Below are positions 8,056 through 14,209 of a stretch of 20,785 nucleotides of DNA, one piece after another. The number at the start of each line of letters is the position of its first letter. Within the stretch, counting starts at the first letter, position 1. The notes beneath the pieces are model-generated. The model had not been told where the DNA came from, did not search any database, and saw only the letters and a program-made list of their open reading frames with translations. The translations under genes and the position numbers were made by a program. The stretch comes from Pseudomonadota bacterium (GTDB taxonomy: Bacteria; Pseudomonadota; Alphaproteobacteria; Rhizobiales; Xanthobacteraceae), in NCBI GenBank assembly GCA_023422775.1, contig JAFAGM010000050.1:1-20785 (forward strand). Reading direction: 5' to 3'.

Positions 8056-9768
8056 TCACCGCTGAAAAACCTCAACAGTGCGGCCATCCGGGTCCTTACA
8101 CATAAACGAAGGTCTGTTCGATTTTCTCTCTATGGAAGAAACCTGAGCATATTTGATGGAACGCAGATTGCGCCAACATAGGTCGATATTATCGACATCG
8201 ACGTATACGATTGAGCCCTCACCGACGCTGCGAACCGAACTGTTCTGTCGAAGTACCAAATGTTCTCCCAGAGCTACCAATCTTTCGGTTCCCCGCCTAA
8301 TGGGCAAGCCAAGTAGGTCGCAGTAGAAATGGCGAGATTCTTCCAAGTCGCGAGCAAAGAGGCTTATCCCTGCGAACTTGGCGTGCGGTCCGCCAGGCAA
8401 ACTGAGGTCAAGATTCGGTTGGTCAGATAGCATTCTTTGTGCTGGTTGTTTCCTCATCTTCTTGACAAAGAATGTTTGTCCCTTCTCGTCTCTCAGCTTC
8501 CAAGAAGTCGCTCGTAATTTGTCAGACTTAGAGATCACGCCTCCATCGCCAACAACATGCGCAGTTAAGCCGATTGGCAGACTCACAGGATGCGAACCCG
8601 GGCTCTCGGTTAGTTCGGATAGGAAACTCTTTACGTCCGCAGTGGCCGCAGGAACGGAGACGGCGCTTCCTTCCGAGGTAGAATGAAGATCATCGGCCAA
8701 GCCGGCGAGAAACACGTGATCTTGTAGTTCGTTCACGACAGGGATTAACCAGCTGACTCCGTTTATAGCTCCGGCCAGAGCACCCGTCATAGACGCGATT
8801 GTGTCGGTATCGGCTCCTTTAGCGTAAGCCGCGCGAGCAACTCCTTCCATCGGTGATACTGCGTATTTTGAACATAAGAATATTGAGGCGGCGGCTGCTA
8901 CAGTTCCGGCCCCATTGATTTTCTTGTCGAAGCATCCGATTCTCTGGAGAACCTCTTCGTCGAAATCAAGCGCGCCTTTCACCAACCCGTCGGATGCAAA
9001 ATCGAGCATACTCTTGAAGTCTTCCACCGCTCGGTGCCAGGAGCTCATGTACTTTGCGCTGTGGGCCGTTGCTAGCCAAGTTGGCCATTGCTCCGTCAGT
9101 GATGGGAGTGGAGCCCAATCTGGGATTCCCACTCGCACCTCTTCTAGGAGTTGTCCAAACTCTAATGTCTCTGTTCGTCGAAGTGCAACCCAAAGCGCAT
9201 AGGAGTATGCAAGTGCACCGACTAAGGCTGTCGGATGGCCATGCGTAAGCACGCCATCCGTTAGGACATTGGTCGCAGTAGCAGTGAAGTCCTTATCCAA
9301 ACTTCCGAGTAGTGAATGCGGCGCGACCCTCATCGCCACGCCGTTACCTCCCGCTTCGAAGTATCTCGGCTTGTCTTGCTCACTTTCCCAAGGGAGCATT
9401 CTCCTGAGCAGGACATTGGCGGCCCGCAACGATGCGCCCCCAGCTCCACGATGATACGTGGTCCAAAACGGAAATTCTACGAAGGCGAGATACTTCCACC
9501 ATGAATGTCCTCGAAGACGCGATCTCGCCACAGCAACAACCAGCTGCGTATCGTCGCTATAGCTCCCAGCCTCAATTCTTTCTTCATGTGGTTGAAAGCG
9601 CCCACCTGAGCGTTTCGTCCACGACTCAAAGAAATTTTGCCGGTCGCTAGGCATGGAAGCGCGACGCGCTCTATCCTCGTTTGGCCAGCCCAAGGCGTCT
9701 CCCAAGGCGGCGCCGAGAATGACACCTTCGAACTTCCCGACTTCTATATGCCGGCTGGATCTAACCAT
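8056..9768 (-). CDS. ADP-ribosylglycohydrolase (DraG-type) fused to a VOC/glyoxalase domain
   Basis: A 570-residue two-domain protein. Residues ~10-355 are an ADP-ribosylglycohydrolase, which removes ADP-ribose from modified targets using a two-metal centre. Visible signatures are GAALGDALGWP (19-29), SDDT (71-74, metal ligands), GNGVAMRVAP (141-150), THGHPTA (175-181) and GADTDTIAS (318-326, with Asp320 and Asp322 as ligands). Residues ~370-455 match nothing I recognise. Residues ~464-570 form one vicinal-oxygen-chelate module: FARDLEESRHFYCDLLGLP, then HLVL and a terminal KDPDGRTVEVF. In that module the usual first-strand metal His is replaced (AGISL), while His503 and Glu566 remain. The ATG lies inside the end of the DarT-like gene (8-bp overlap) with GGGAA just upstream, so it is translationally coupled. 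Inferred role: reversal of, or immunity to, the DarT-like enzyme. Confidence 0.85.
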   Translation of the reverse strand: MVRSSRHIEVGKFEGVILGAALGDALGWPNEDRARRASMPSDRQNFFESWTKRSGGRFQPHEERIEAGSYSDDTQLVVAVARSRLRGHSWWKYLAFVEFPFWTTYHRGAGGASLRAANVLLRRMLPWESEQDKPRYFEAGGNGVAMRVAPHSLLGSLDKDFTATATNVLTDGVLTHGHPTALVGALAYSYALWVALRRTETLEFGQLLEEVRVGIPDWAPLPSLTEQWPTWLATAHSAKYMSSWHRAVEDFKSMLDFASDGLVKGALDFDEEVLQRIGCFDKKINGAGTVAAAASIFLCSKYAVSPMEGVARAAYAKGADTDTIASMTGALAGAINGVSWLIPVVNELQDHVFLAGLADDLHSTSEGSAVSVPAATADVKSFLSELTESPGSHPVSLPIGLTAHVVGDGGVISKSDKLRATSWKLRDEKGQTFFVKKMRKQPAQRMLSDQPNLDLSLPGGPHAKFAGISLFARDLEESRHFYCDLLGLPIRRGTERLVALGEHLVLRQNSSVRSVGEGSIVYVDVDNIDLCWRNLRSIKYAQVSSIERKSNRPSFMCKDPDGRTVEVFQR

Positions 9769-10483
9769 GTGTTCCCGCTGCTCGGTTCTTTGGAACGAAA
9801 AGTGACTCGTCGGGACGCAAGCCTTTCTTGATCGCGTCCGAAAGTTCGTACTTCTTGAACATATGCGGGGCTACGTAAAAGCGAAACATATCTGGCTCGG
9901 CTCCAGTAACCCTTAGTCTGGCGCGCTCCGTCATGGCTTGGTTTTCATCCCTTACGCCTACGCCTAGTATATCCTTGAGAGCTATTCTATCCGGGACCAG
10001 AACTTCCGCTTGCTGATCTGTTGGACAAGCCGGCGACTGCTGACGCGTCCGGCTGTAGACAGTTCGCCCTGTCCCGACCACATTGTCAGCAAACATGGCC
10101 TCGAAGGCGGTCGCACCCTGGGCGATATATCTTCCGTATTCGGCAGCAGCATTTCGGGGGCAGAATAGGGTTCCTTCTTGCCAAAGGTACTTAGGGTCCA
10201 CGAACAGCACGACCCAATCGGGAAACAACTCGTTCTCTGCGCGTGCGCGATCAAAATACCACGCGTTCGGGTATTCAATGGAGCAGCAAATGTGAGACTT
10301 CTGTCCGTCGAGTCTCCTCAGGTCAGTGGGATTGAAAGTTGATCGCTCCGCATTTTCCAACGCAGAGGTGGAGAGAATCCCATATTTTCCAGCTGCAATG
10401 TGCATCAGATTGCGAGACGGCGTAAAATGGCAAATCCGCTGAATACCCCGCGTCTGAACGGAATTCTTGATAGCTTCGTTCAT
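9761..10483 (-). CDS. DarT-like DNA ADP-ribosyltransferase (DUF4433 family)
   Basis: A 240-residue protein with the layout of DarT, the toxin that transfers ADP-ribose from NAD+ to bases in single-stranded DNA. The N-terminus RICHFTPSRNLMHIA...YGILS corresponds to the HITHIDNL...GLL NAD-binding element of DarT (His19, Thr21). ICCSIEYPNAWYF (65-77) corresponds to the hydrophobic strand and turn that precede the active site. QQAEVLVPDRI places Glu160 at the position of the catalytic Glu of the QAEFLV motif, followed by LKDILGVGV. Arg56/Arg57 are candidates for the catalytic Arg. Similarity to classical DarT is limited, so the target base cannot be inferred. The ATG overlaps the helicase stop as ATGA, and the end overlaps the hydrolase gene by 8 bp. 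GC is low relative to the flanks. Confidence 0.76.
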   Translation of the reverse strand: MNEAIKNSVQTRGIQRICHFTPSRNLMHIAAGKYGILSTSALENAERSTFNPTDLRRLDGQKSHICCSIEYPNAWYFDRARAENELFPDWVVLFVDPKYLWQEGTLFCPRNAAAEYGRYIAQGATAFEAMFADNVVGTGRTVYSRTRQQSPACPTDQQAEVLVPDRIALKDILGVGVRDENQAMTERARLRVTGAEPDMFRFYVAPHMFKKYELSDAIKKGLRPDESLFVPKNRAAGTHG

Positions 10484-11874
10484 AGGTCGACCGGGGTGAA
10501 CAGATGTTTGTCGGTGGGCAAAAGTGTAGAAAGCGTGCCCGAATAGGTCAAAATCAGAGCCGCTCTTGCGCGGGTAACGCCGACATACAGTAGCCGGCCA
10601 TCGTTGGCCTCCGCTTCCTGCATCCCGAAATCGTGAACTGTTTGGGGGTCAGGAAACAAGTCATTGGCCAGGTAAGGCAGGATGACCGCGTCGAATTCTA
10701 GCCCTTTAGCTGAGTGGTAAGTGCCTACGAAAAGCCGGGGGCCGGCGACCCAGCGTCCTGATTCGCTTCGCAAGTTGATCGCGGTGCGAGGGAGCTGTGC
10801 TCGAATCTTGTCGAGTTGGCGTACCGTTCTTACTAAGATTGCAACGGATTGCGCTCGTGACAGTCGGATAGCCTGATCAACAACAAATTTCGTTTCCGAT
10901 CCGCTATCGCTTAAACTGACCAGCGTAGGCTTGGGGCCAGCGGCCGCCGGAGACGTGGGGGCAACCATGTCCGGAACGTCAGCGTAGTACGGCATTCTAG
11001 AGATTGCCAAACCGAGAGAGGCGATCTCACGACTATTACGATAGTTCTCCGCAAACTGCCAAACCTTGACTGGGCTTAGCCCTGCTGATCTCCACGACAT
11101 ACGGTGGCCGTAGATCTGCTGTGCAACGTCTCCGAAAAAAGTGATTGATCCATCGATTGGAAGCACGCGTGCCAAGGACCGGATCATTTCAGGCGAGAGA
11201 TCTTGGCCCTCGTCGATAACTATGTGGCGATATCTGCGGGGATCTTTATCTAGGTCGAGTTCTCGCATCATTGCCGAGGCAAGATCGTCGAAATCGTACT
11301 TAAAACCAGCCTTTGCGCGTCCCGCCAAATACGCCTCGTAGACTTGCCACATAGTCCTCCGGAGACGTCGCTCAAGACGGGCTTCTGCACGACCAGTACG
11401 ATTCTGTGCTTCGTAGTCGTCGAGCGACACGATCCCATGCTTCTCTAGCCAGCCAATCTCGGACAAAAAGAAATTAAGAGGGCGACGAAAAAAAGTAGCG
11501 CCCCTGTGGGCTCCGCCTACTTCAGCGATGGCAGTGGCGATAATCCGTTCTCGAATAGCACCTTGGATAATGGAGTTGCTGCGCATCTTGCCCCGGGATG
11601 CCAAATAGCCTCGAGCGAATTTATGATAGTGCTCAACCGTAACATTCTTGAGTTCTGGCGCTGCTATCGCGCGAATATATGCGCAGAGAGCTTTGTTGTA
11701 CGTGAGCAGTAGCGTTGCGCCATTTTGCGGCAGGTCTGGATCGGACAGGAACGCGGCCCGAAGTATAGCCATTGTGGTCTTGCCGCTCCCGGCAGTACCG
11801 AGAACGACTTGATGGCCTCTGGCGGGAAGGCACACAACTTCGCGCTGGCGTTGAACGGGCCTGGGGAGTGCCAC
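10480..11874 (-). CDS. UvrD/Rep-like superfamily 1 DNA helicase
   Basis: A compact 464-residue SF1A helicase with all core motifs: Gln8 (Q motif), Walker A GTAGSGKTT (26-34), DEGQD in motif II (221-225), FFGDVAQQIYG (motif III, 246-256), ENYRNSREI (motif IV, 276-284), VGTYHSAKGLEFDAVIL (motif V, 383-399) and LLYVGVTRARAAL (motif VI, 428-440). It should be an ATP-driven 3'-5' translocase. It is much shorter than UvrD or Rep (~700), so the 1B/2B accessory domains must be reduced. The start is GTG at 11874: a stop lies 9 codons upstream in frame with no alternative start between, and GGAAGAGG sits about 4 bp before it. It is the first gene of the three-gene block. This arrangement suggests a DNA-sensing or processing part in the module rather than housekeeping repair. 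Confidence 0.9.
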   Translation of the reverse strand: MALPRPVQRQREVVCLPARGHQVVLGTAGSGKTTMAILRAAFLSDPDLPQNGATLLLTYNKALCAYIRAIAAPELKNVTVEHYHKFARGYLASRGKMRSNSIIQGAIRERIIATAIAEVGGAHRGATFFRRPLNFFLSEIGWLEKHGIVSLDDYEAQNRTGRAEARLERRLRRTMWQVYEAYLAGRAKAGFKYDFDDLASAMMRELDLDKDPRRYRHIVIDEGQDLSPEMIRSLARVLPIDGSITFFGDVAQQIYGHRMSWRSAGLSPVKVWQFAENYRNSREIASLGLAISRMPYYADVPDMVAPTSPAAAGPKPTLVSLSDSGSETKFVVDQAIRLSRAQSVAILVRTVRQLDKIRAQLPRTAINLRSESGRWVAGPRLFVGTYHSAKGLEFDAVILPYLANDLFPDPQTVHDFGMQEAEANDGRLLYVGVTRARAALILTYSGTLSTLLPTDKHLFTPVDL

Positions 11875-11897
11875 TGCGCCTCTTCCAAATGAAAAAG

Positions 11898-11925
11898 TCT
11901 AAACAATCATAAGTTACTTTGTCTA
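11898..11925 (-). promoter_or_regulatory. Possible promoter of the helicase-DarT-hydrolase operon
   Basis: On the minus strand TAGACA (11920-11925) and TTTAGA (11898-11903) are 16 bp apart, in the only strongly AT-rich stretch before the helicase. A TATGAT (11907-11912) also occurs. The GTG start is 23 bp beyond the proposed -10. The boxes are imperfect. Confidence 0.3.
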
Positions 11926-11976
11926 TATCATGCCTATTCAGAAGGGTAGGACATCTTCCCGCGCCGGTCCCAATAT

Positions 11977-12005
11977 AAAAACGGCCGGGTCTTTCGACCC
12001 GGCCG
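11977..12005 (-). terminator. Intrinsic terminator of rpmB
   Basis: CGGCCGGGTC (11982-11991), a TTTC loop, and GACCCGGCCG (11996-12005) form a perfect 10-bp GC-rich stem. On the minus strand it is followed by TTTTTATA. It lies 35 bp past the rpmB stop and marks the boundary between core sequence and the low-GC block. Confidence 0.9.
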
Positions 12006-12039
12006 CTTCAAACTTCGATCCGCCTATTTCAGCTTAAGC

Positions 12040-12348
12040 TCAGCTCGCCTTCTTCACGAACACCGGCTTGCCGACCTTCTTCTCGATCGCGCGCTTGAGA
12101 TCCAGTGCGCGGGGCGAGAGCACGTCGGCCTTGGCCTTGAGGAGGTACGCGTCGAGGCCGCCATTGTGATCGACGCTCTTGAGTGCGTTGGTCGAGACGC
12201 GCAGGCGCACGTTGCGGCCGAGCGCGTCCGAGATGAAGGTGACGTTGGTGAGGTTCGGCAGGAAGCGCCGCTTGGTCTTGATGTTCGAGTGGCTCACCTT
12301 GTGGCCCACCTGGGGGCCCTTGGCCGTCAGTTCGCAGCGCCGGGACAT
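12040..12348 (-). CDS. rpmB: 50S ribosomal protein L28
   Basis: Ribosomal protein bL28, 102 residues, the usual length in Rhizobiales (longer than the ~78 of E. coli because of a C-terminal helix). It begins MSRRCELTAKGPQVGHKVSHS, continues with TKRRFLPNL and LGRNVRLRVSTNALKSVDHNGGLDAYL, and ends KKVGKPVFVKKAS. These are the conserved L28 blocks. ATG 12346-12348 is preceded by AGAGGA about 8 bp upstream. The gene stands alone, with a strong terminator at 11977-12005 and a promoter at 12440-12468. As an essential conserved gene it serves as a fixed anchor next to which the accessory block was inserted. Confidence 0.97.
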   Translation of the reverse strand: MSRRCELTAKGPQVGHKVSHSNIKTKRRFLPNLTNVTFISDALGRNVRLRVSTNALKSVDHNGGLDAYLLKAKADVLSPRALDLKRAIEKKVGKPVFVKKAS

Positions 12349-12439
12349 CTTGCAAATCCTCTTTCATCCCGACAAAAGCAAGGGCACAGCGTGCCTCGCG
12401 CGGGGGTCCAAAATCGCGTCCATTTCCAGGAACCGCGGA

Positions 12440-12468
12440 CGTATAGGGGGAGACGGCCGGCCGGTCAA
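12440..12468 (-). promoter_or_regulatory. Promoter of rpmB
   Basis: On the minus strand TTGACC (12463-12468) and TATACG (12440-12445) are separated by exactly 17 bp. Transcription would start near 12433, leaving a leader of about 85 nt before the rpmB ATG. Confidence 0.6.
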
Positions 12469-12633
12469 GGTTTTTGGGCCTGACTTGCCACATCGAGGCC
12501 CCTTCCGCGGATTTGAACGGCGGAAGTTTCACAAAGAGTTCCAGTGACTTGGGTGAACCATATAAACGGCGCAATCCCCGCCGACACCATGACGTTGCAT
12601 ATATAAAGATCAGGACTTTGCGGGCCGAATGCG

Positions 12634-12650
12634 GGACCGCCATGCGGTCC
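12634..12650 (+). promoter_or_regulatory. Perfect 7-bp inverted repeat upstream of the DUF3108 gene
   Basis: GGACCGC-CAT-GCGGTCC lies 56 bp before the ATG and ~30 bp after the TATATAAA stretch. It could be an operator or a 5' leader hairpin. There is no T-tract behind it, so it is not an intrinsic terminator. Confidence 0.35.
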
Positions 12651-12705
12651 GAAGGTGTGTTTGATCTGCGATAACCCCCGTTGTTTGCAGGATATTTCTG
12701 CCTAA

Positions 12706-13614
12706 ATGACCATTTGTTCGCGCCGATTCCGGGACTTTCATTTCGTGACCAAGACGCCCGTTGTGACCAAGACACGCGCCAATTTGGCCCAGTTCACCCT
12801 GGCGCTCGGCCTCTGCGCCGGGGTGTGGTTTTGGCTTGGTTCCGTGGCGGCTCTGGCGCAGGGGCGGCTGGATGCACAGTACGAGGCGACGCTGGCGGGC
12901 ATCCCGGTCGGCAAGGGGACCTGGACCATCGAAATCGGCGACGACACGTTTTCGGCAGCAGCCCAGGGCGGCACCGCCGGGCTGCTGAAGGCGTTTTCCG
13001 GCGGCACGGGTTCCGGCGCCAGCCAGGGTCGGATCGTCAATGGCGCACTGGCGGCGAACGCCTATACCGCCACGACCACCACGCAGAAGAAATCCGAAAC
13101 CATCCGCATCGTGCTGGCCAATGGCGGGGTGAAGGATTTTTCGATCGATCCCACGCCGCCGGTCGATCCCGGCCGCGTCGTCGTCACCGACGCGCACCGG
13201 AAAAACGTGCTCGATCCCATGACCGGCTCGATGGTGCGCGTGCCCGGCAACGGCGAGGTGCTGACGCCCGACGCCTGCCGCACCGGCGCCGGCATTTTCG
13301 ACGGCCGGATGCGCTACGACCTGAAACTCGATTTCAAGCGCATGGAAACGGTGAAGGCGGAACGCGGCTATCACGGCCCGGCGCTGGTCTGCGCGGTCTA
13401 TTTCACGCCGGTCGCGGGCTATATCCCCGACCGCCCGGTCATCAAATACCTCGCCACCGAGCGGCGGATGGAGATCACGCTGGTGCCGATCGCCGGCACC
13501 CGCGTCCTGGTTCCCTTCCGCATGACCATCCCGACGCCGTTCGGACCTGCGATGCTGGAAGCGACGTCGTTCGTGACGACCGCGATGCCGCCACGGGTGG
13601 CGAAGACGCAGTAG
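12706..13614 (+). CDS. DUF3108 domain-containing exported protein
   Basis: A 302-residue protein with a basic N-terminus, a hydrophobic segment LALGLCAGVWFWLGSVAALA (residues ~32-51) and a likely signal peptidase I site after ALAQ, so it is probably periplasmic. The mature part has the repeated beta-strand pattern of DUF3108: LDAQYEATLAGIPVGKGTW, DGRMRYDLKLDFKR, ERRMEITLVPIAGTRVLVPFR. The function of the family is unknown. The N-region before the hydrophobic core is long (~30 residues). A GTG at 12745 (codon 14) would give a more ordinary signal peptide, and neither start has a well-placed ribosome site, so the start is uncertain. It is divergent from rpmB and followed immediately by a palindromic repeat. 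Confidence 0.84.
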   Translation: MTICSRRFRDFHFVTKTPVVTKTRANLAQFTLALGLCAGVWFWLGSVAALAQGRLDAQYEATLAGIPVGKGTWTIEIGDDTFSAAAQGGTAGLLKAFSGGTGSGASQGRIVNGALAANAYTATTTTQKKSETIRIVLANGGVKDFSIDPTPPVDPGRVVVTDAHRKNVLDPMTGSMVRVPGNGEVLTPDACRTGAGIFDGRMRYDLKLDFKRMETVKAERGYHGPALVCAVYFTPVAGYIPDRPVIKYLATERRMEITLVPIAGTRVLVPFRMTIPTPFGPAMLEATSFVTTAMPPRVAKTQ

Positions 13615-13621
13615 CTGGTTA

Positions 13622-13719
13622 CGTCATTCCGGGGCGATGCGAAGCAGCGAACCTCAGGTGCGCAATTGCGCACCGGGGAATCTCGAGATTCCGGGTTCGC
13701 TTCGCGCCCCGGAATGACG
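13622..13719. repeat. Dispersed palindromic repeat, family C
   Basis: A 98-bp element with perfect 15-bp terminal inverted repeats: CGTCATTCCGGGGCG at 13622-13636 and CGCCCCGGAATGACG at 13705-13719. Inside are two small perfect palindromes, GCGCAATTGCGC and AATCTCGAGATT, and partial arms GCGAACC/GGGTTCGC. It begins 7 bp after the DUF3108 stop codon and could act as a transcript-end hairpin. Its terminal CGTCATTC resembles the end of family A. Confidence 0.8.
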
Positions 13720-14010
13720 GGACCTTTCGTGCCGGACTCATCGCTTGACTCTTGCACACTTCTGATTCGACTCGGTCGCTTAAGAATTTCCGCCCAAAAC
13801 GCAGCCTTGTGGAGCCCACACAAACTTGATCTAGTGCCGCCTCGATCGCATCCACGCGAGATGTTGCGGTGAACGAAGGAGGTTTAGGTAGGAGTCAGCG
13901 ATTCGGGCGCGTTTCGTTCCAGACTCGTTCCAGACCTTAAGCCGCGACCGCATCGCCGTCGCATAATGAAACAGAATCGGCGCGTATCGTGCCGAGACAG
14001 CAGAAAGGTT

Positions 14011-14030
14011 TCGCTCCTCGCGATGACAGG
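14011..14030. repeat. Degenerate half of a family A repeat
   Basis: TCGCTCCTCGCGATGACAGG matches the right arm of family A (GCGCTCCTCGCAATGACG) with a few changes. No complete left arm is visible upstream. It directly touches family B copy 2. Confidence 0.5.
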
Positions 14031-14160
14031 ACCCTCATGGTGAGGAGGCGCGTTAGCGCCATCTCCGGACGATGCTTTTGCATCGCCGGGCGAACCATGT
14101 GGCCCCACTGGTGCCATTCATCCTTCGAGACGCCGCTTCGCGGCTCCTCAGGATGAGGTC
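14031..14160 (-). repeat. Dispersed palindromic intergenic repeat, family B, copy 2 (inverted)
   Basis: Its reverse complement runs CTCATCCTGAGGAGCCGCG, CGTCTCGAAGGATGA, CATGGTTCGCCCGGCGATGC, then CCTCCTCACCATGAGGGT. That is the same order of blocks as the copy at 1300-1430, with about 130 bp total and differences concentrated in the loop segments. Conservation of stems over loops suggests folded structure matters. Confidence 0.85.
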
Positions 14161-14209
14161 GGGCACTTTCGATTTGAGCGACGGCACTTAGAAGAAACAC
14201 CTGCAAAGT

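Larger units (their letters stand above)
12349..12705. other. Divergent spacer between rpmB and the DUF3108 gene
   Basis: This 357-bp region carries the rpmB promoter and leader (minus strand) on the left. On the right is a hairpin upstream of the DUF3108 gene, with an AT-rich TATATAAA at 12600-12607 that could be part of a promoter for it. No additional gene is supported. Confidence 0.6.
13615..14209. other. 595-bp repeat-rich spacer without a gene
   Basis: Between the DUF3108 gene and the SUV3-like helicase there is no supportable ORF. The region contains family C (13622-13719), a degraded half copy of family A (14011-14030) and family B copy 2 (14031-14160) directly abutting it. In between, 13720-14010 is unremarkable except for a tandem CGTTCCAGAC (13915-13924 and 13926-13935). 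A GGAGG-like sequence near 13878 has no credible gene behind it. The helicase promoter should lie near the right end. Confidence 0.6.

Noticed and set aside
8056..8400. VOC domain as a separate gene or a frameshift product
   Set aside because: The frame is continuous from the hydrolase domain to the VOC domain with no stop, and no start codon with a ribosome site is evident just before the VOC part.
7833..11980. Attachment-site direct repeats or a tRNA target flanking the low-GC block
   Set aside because: Comparison of both edges by eye found nothing longer than about 6 bp in common, and no tRNA-like sequence.
13868..13939. Small GTG-initiated ORF of 23 codons with GGAGG nearby
   Set aside because: Very short, no similarity recognised, the purine-rich stretch lies inside the ORF rather than before it, and it ends in the tandem CGTTCCAGAC.
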